From the NCBI GenBank assembly GCA_900554605.1, contig USHU01000056.1:1-6585 (forward strand): a stretch of DNA of 6,585 bases, written 5' to 3'. The notes below the pieces were generated by a model, which saw nothing but the letters and a program-made list of their open reading frames with translations, was not told the origin of the DNA and did no database searches. Shown in pieces: positions 5,160-6,585 of the stretch. Made by a program: the position numbers and the translations under genes. Source of the DNA: an uncultured Actinomyces sp. GTDB taxonomy: Bacteria > Actinomycetota > Actinomycetes > Actinomycetales > Actinomycetaceae. How positions within the stretch are numbered: the stretch's first letter is position 1; each line of letters begins with the position of its first letter.

Positions 5160-6542
5160 ATGCGACAAGGACGCGCACTGGCACGTCACGCGGGATTCAG
5201 CGCATGCGCGCTGGCAACGACCGCTCTCTTCGTGCTCACCGGATGTGGAGTGTCCTCCACATCCTCCTCAAAGACCGTCGACGATGCAGCAATTGCCGGC
5301 GTGAGCGATGAGGACCTCAAGGGGACCACAATCACCATGGCTCGATTCTTCGGCGACTGCCAGGAAAAGACCGAGGGAGTCACCGACCTGTCCAAGGCCA
5401 ACAGCGAATGCACCGCCATCTCGATCCTCACGAACAAGTTCAACGCTGAGAACAAGTGGGGCATCAAGGTTGAACGCATGGGTGGCGCCTCGTGGCACAG
5501 CTACTACGACTCGCTCAACGCCGCTCTGGCCTCGTCAGATCGCCCCGACGTGGCGATCATGCACGGCTCCAACCTGCCCGACTACGCGGCCAAGGGCCTG
5601 CTCATGGAGGTGCCCGATGGAGTGGGCATCGACCTGTCCGGCTCGACGAAGCCCGCTTTGGACGCTGTGACCTACAAGGACAAGAAGTGGGGCGTTCCCT
5701 TCGACACCCACGCCATCATCAGCCACCTGAATATGGATATCCTCTCCCAGGCCGGATTGGTCGGTGCGGACGGTACCTACAAGCTTCCGACTTCGCCCGA
5801 TGAGCTCCTTGAACACGCAAAGGCCGTGAAGGAAAAGACTGGAAAGAACTACATCGATATCGCACTGTCAAAGGATCCGATGGGCGAGCGCTTGTGGATG
5901 ACTCTGGTCCAGCAGCAGGGCTCGGACATTATTTCCGCAGACGGCACCAAGGCGAATATGAACTCGGCTGAGGCAAAGACTTCGCTGGAGTTCATCAACA
6001 CCCTGGTTAAGGAAGGCTACACGACCGTCAACCACGACTACGATGCCTCGGTTCAGGGCTTCCTGCGCGGCGATTCGGCCGTCATGTACAACGGCGTGTG
6101 GTCGGTCAACCAGTTCACCGCTGAAGCGCCCTTCAAGTACGAGACCAGCGATGCGCTCATGCTCTTCAAGGACAAGGCAACCTGGGCGAACTCCCACGTG
6201 TGGACCGTTCCCGTCTCGGCCAAGCCCGATGCGAAGAAGTACCGTGCGGCTTTCGAATTCGCCAAGTTCCTTAATGAGCACACCGGCGACTGGGCGATTG
6301 CGACCGGTCACATGCCTGCAACTCAGAAGGCACTGGACTCGAGCGAGTACCTGAATGCTCCGCACCGCTCGCAGTACCTGAAGACCGCGACGACCTACGC
6401 TCGCATGGCACCGCGCGTCGAGGCCTGGCCGAAGATCGCCGACCAGATTCAGGAAAAGATCGAGGCCACCTGGCTCAACGGCGCAGGTGTGGAAGAAACC
6501 TTGAACTCCTTGCAGGAAGCGGCAAGCTCGTCTCTGAAGTAG
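5160..6542 (+). CDS. Lipoprotein sugar-binding protein of an ABC importer (family 1 solute-binding protein)
   Basis: This 460-residue extracellular receptor should deliver the sugar to the two permeases. The N-terminus has a basic stretch (RQGRALARH), a hydrophobic core and a lipobox LTGC with Cys29 as the lipidated residue, then a Ser/Thr linker (GVSSTSSSK). The mature domain follows the family 1 plan: an opening strand TTITMARFFGD (56-66), LTNKFNAENKWGIKVE, DVAIMHGSNLPDYAAKGLL (about 130-148), WGVPFDTHA at 177-185, GFLRGDSAVMYNGVW at 300-314 and KYRAAFEFAKFLNEH in the C-terminal part. Cys67 and Cys84 flank a short insertion after the first strand and may form a disulfide. The start is chosen from Shine-Dalgarno spacing; in-frame ATGs at 5154 and 5082 are less likely. 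Two stops in tandem (TAG at 6540, TGA at 6543) end the gene. It is unusual in being last, after the hydrolase and permeases, and separated from them by a hairpin. Ligand unknown; probably a glycoside or oligosaccharide that the hydrolase can cleave. Confidence 0.93.
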   Translation: MRQGRALARHAGFSACALATTALFVLTGCGVSSTSSSKTVDDAAIAGVSDEDLKGTTITMARFFGDCQEKTEGVTDLSKANSECTAISILTNKFNAENKWGIKVERMGGASWHSYYDSLNAALASSDRPDVAIMHGSNLPDYAAKGLLMEVPDGVGIDLSGSTKPALDAVTYKDKKWGVPFDTHAIISHLNMDILSQAGLVGADGTYKLPTSPDELLEHAKAVKEKTGKNYIDIALSKDPMGERLWMTLVQQQGSDIISADGTKANMNSAEAKTSLEFINTLVKEGYTTVNHDYDASVQGFLRGDSAVMYNGVWSVNQFTAEAPFKYETSDALMLFKDKATWANSHVWTVPVSAKPDAKKYRAAFEFAKFLNEHTGDWAIATGHMPATQKALDSSEYLNAPHRSQYLKTATTYARMAPRVEAWPKIADQIQEKIEATWLNGAGVEETLNSLQEAASSSLK

Positions 6543-6585
6543 TGAGAGGTAGCCGCTGCTCACAGTAGGGCAGAGTGGCCGGGGG
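6543..6585. other. Short 3' flank of the operon with no gene
   Basis: The stretch opens with a second in-frame stop (TGA). Weak complementary pieces occur (CTGC 6556-6559 with GCAG 6570-6573, GCC 6552-6554 with GGC 6577-6579) but the spacing is uneven and the window ends before any U-tract could be seen. A terminator may lie across or beyond the edge. Confidence 0.3.

Noticed and set aside
5868..6563. Long open frame of 231 codons on the minus strand opposite the binding protein
   Set aside because: It mirrors the GC-rich third positions of a well-supported lipoprotein gene, has no recognisable domain and would be wholly antisense. A codon artefact is the simplest explanation.
1..6585. CRISPR array, transposon ends, tRNA or rRNA genes
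   Set aside because: No regularly spaced repeats, terminal inverted repeats, transposase motifs or RNA-gene folds were seen. The window is almost fully occupied by the five protein genes.

Overview
The window looks like one carbohydrate-uptake and hydrolysis locus from a high-GC Gram-positive bacterium (Actinomycetota). The clues are G/C-rich third codon positions, actinobacterial-style GH2, LacI and ABC permease sequences, a lipoprotein sugar-binding protein, and no dedicated ABC ATPase next to the permeases. A member of the Actinomycetaceae or a related family would fit, but that is inference from style and not a database result.

Layout. Positions 1-1068 hold a LacI/GalR-family repressor on the minus strand. 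Its last few codons lie beyond the left edge, so it has no stop in the window. Positions 1069-1196 are a 128-bp AT-richer divergent control region with at least one strong inverted repeat that looks like a LacI-type operator. From 1197 rightward runs a four-gene plus-strand operon: a cytoplasmic GH2 glycoside hydrolase (1197-3137), a MalF/UgpA-type permease (3130-4200), a MalG/UgpE-type permease (4202-5029) and a lipoprotein solute-binding protein (5160-6542). The first three genes are tightly coupled (8-bp overlap, then a 1-base gap). The binding protein is set off by 130 bases that start with a perfect 9-bp hairpin built around the permease stop codon. The last 43 bases hold no gene.

How the genes fit together (inference from the families). 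The lipoprotein captures an oligosaccharide or glycoside outside the membrane and the two permeases carry it in. The ATPase is probably a shared MsiK/MalK-type protein encoded elsewhere. The GH2 enzyme has no signal peptide and would cleave the imported sugar in the cytosol. The LacI-type protein would repress the operon until the substrate or a breakdown product binds it. The substrate cannot be read from sequence alone. The GH2 has both catalytic glutamates but I do not see the Asn-x-Lys signature of beta-glucuronidases.

I did not find a radically new system. The oddest features are a two-helix insertion in the first permease, an imperfect palindrome over the hydrolase start codon next to the main operator, the hairpin whose loop contains a stop codon, and a low-complexity linker near the repressor C-terminus.
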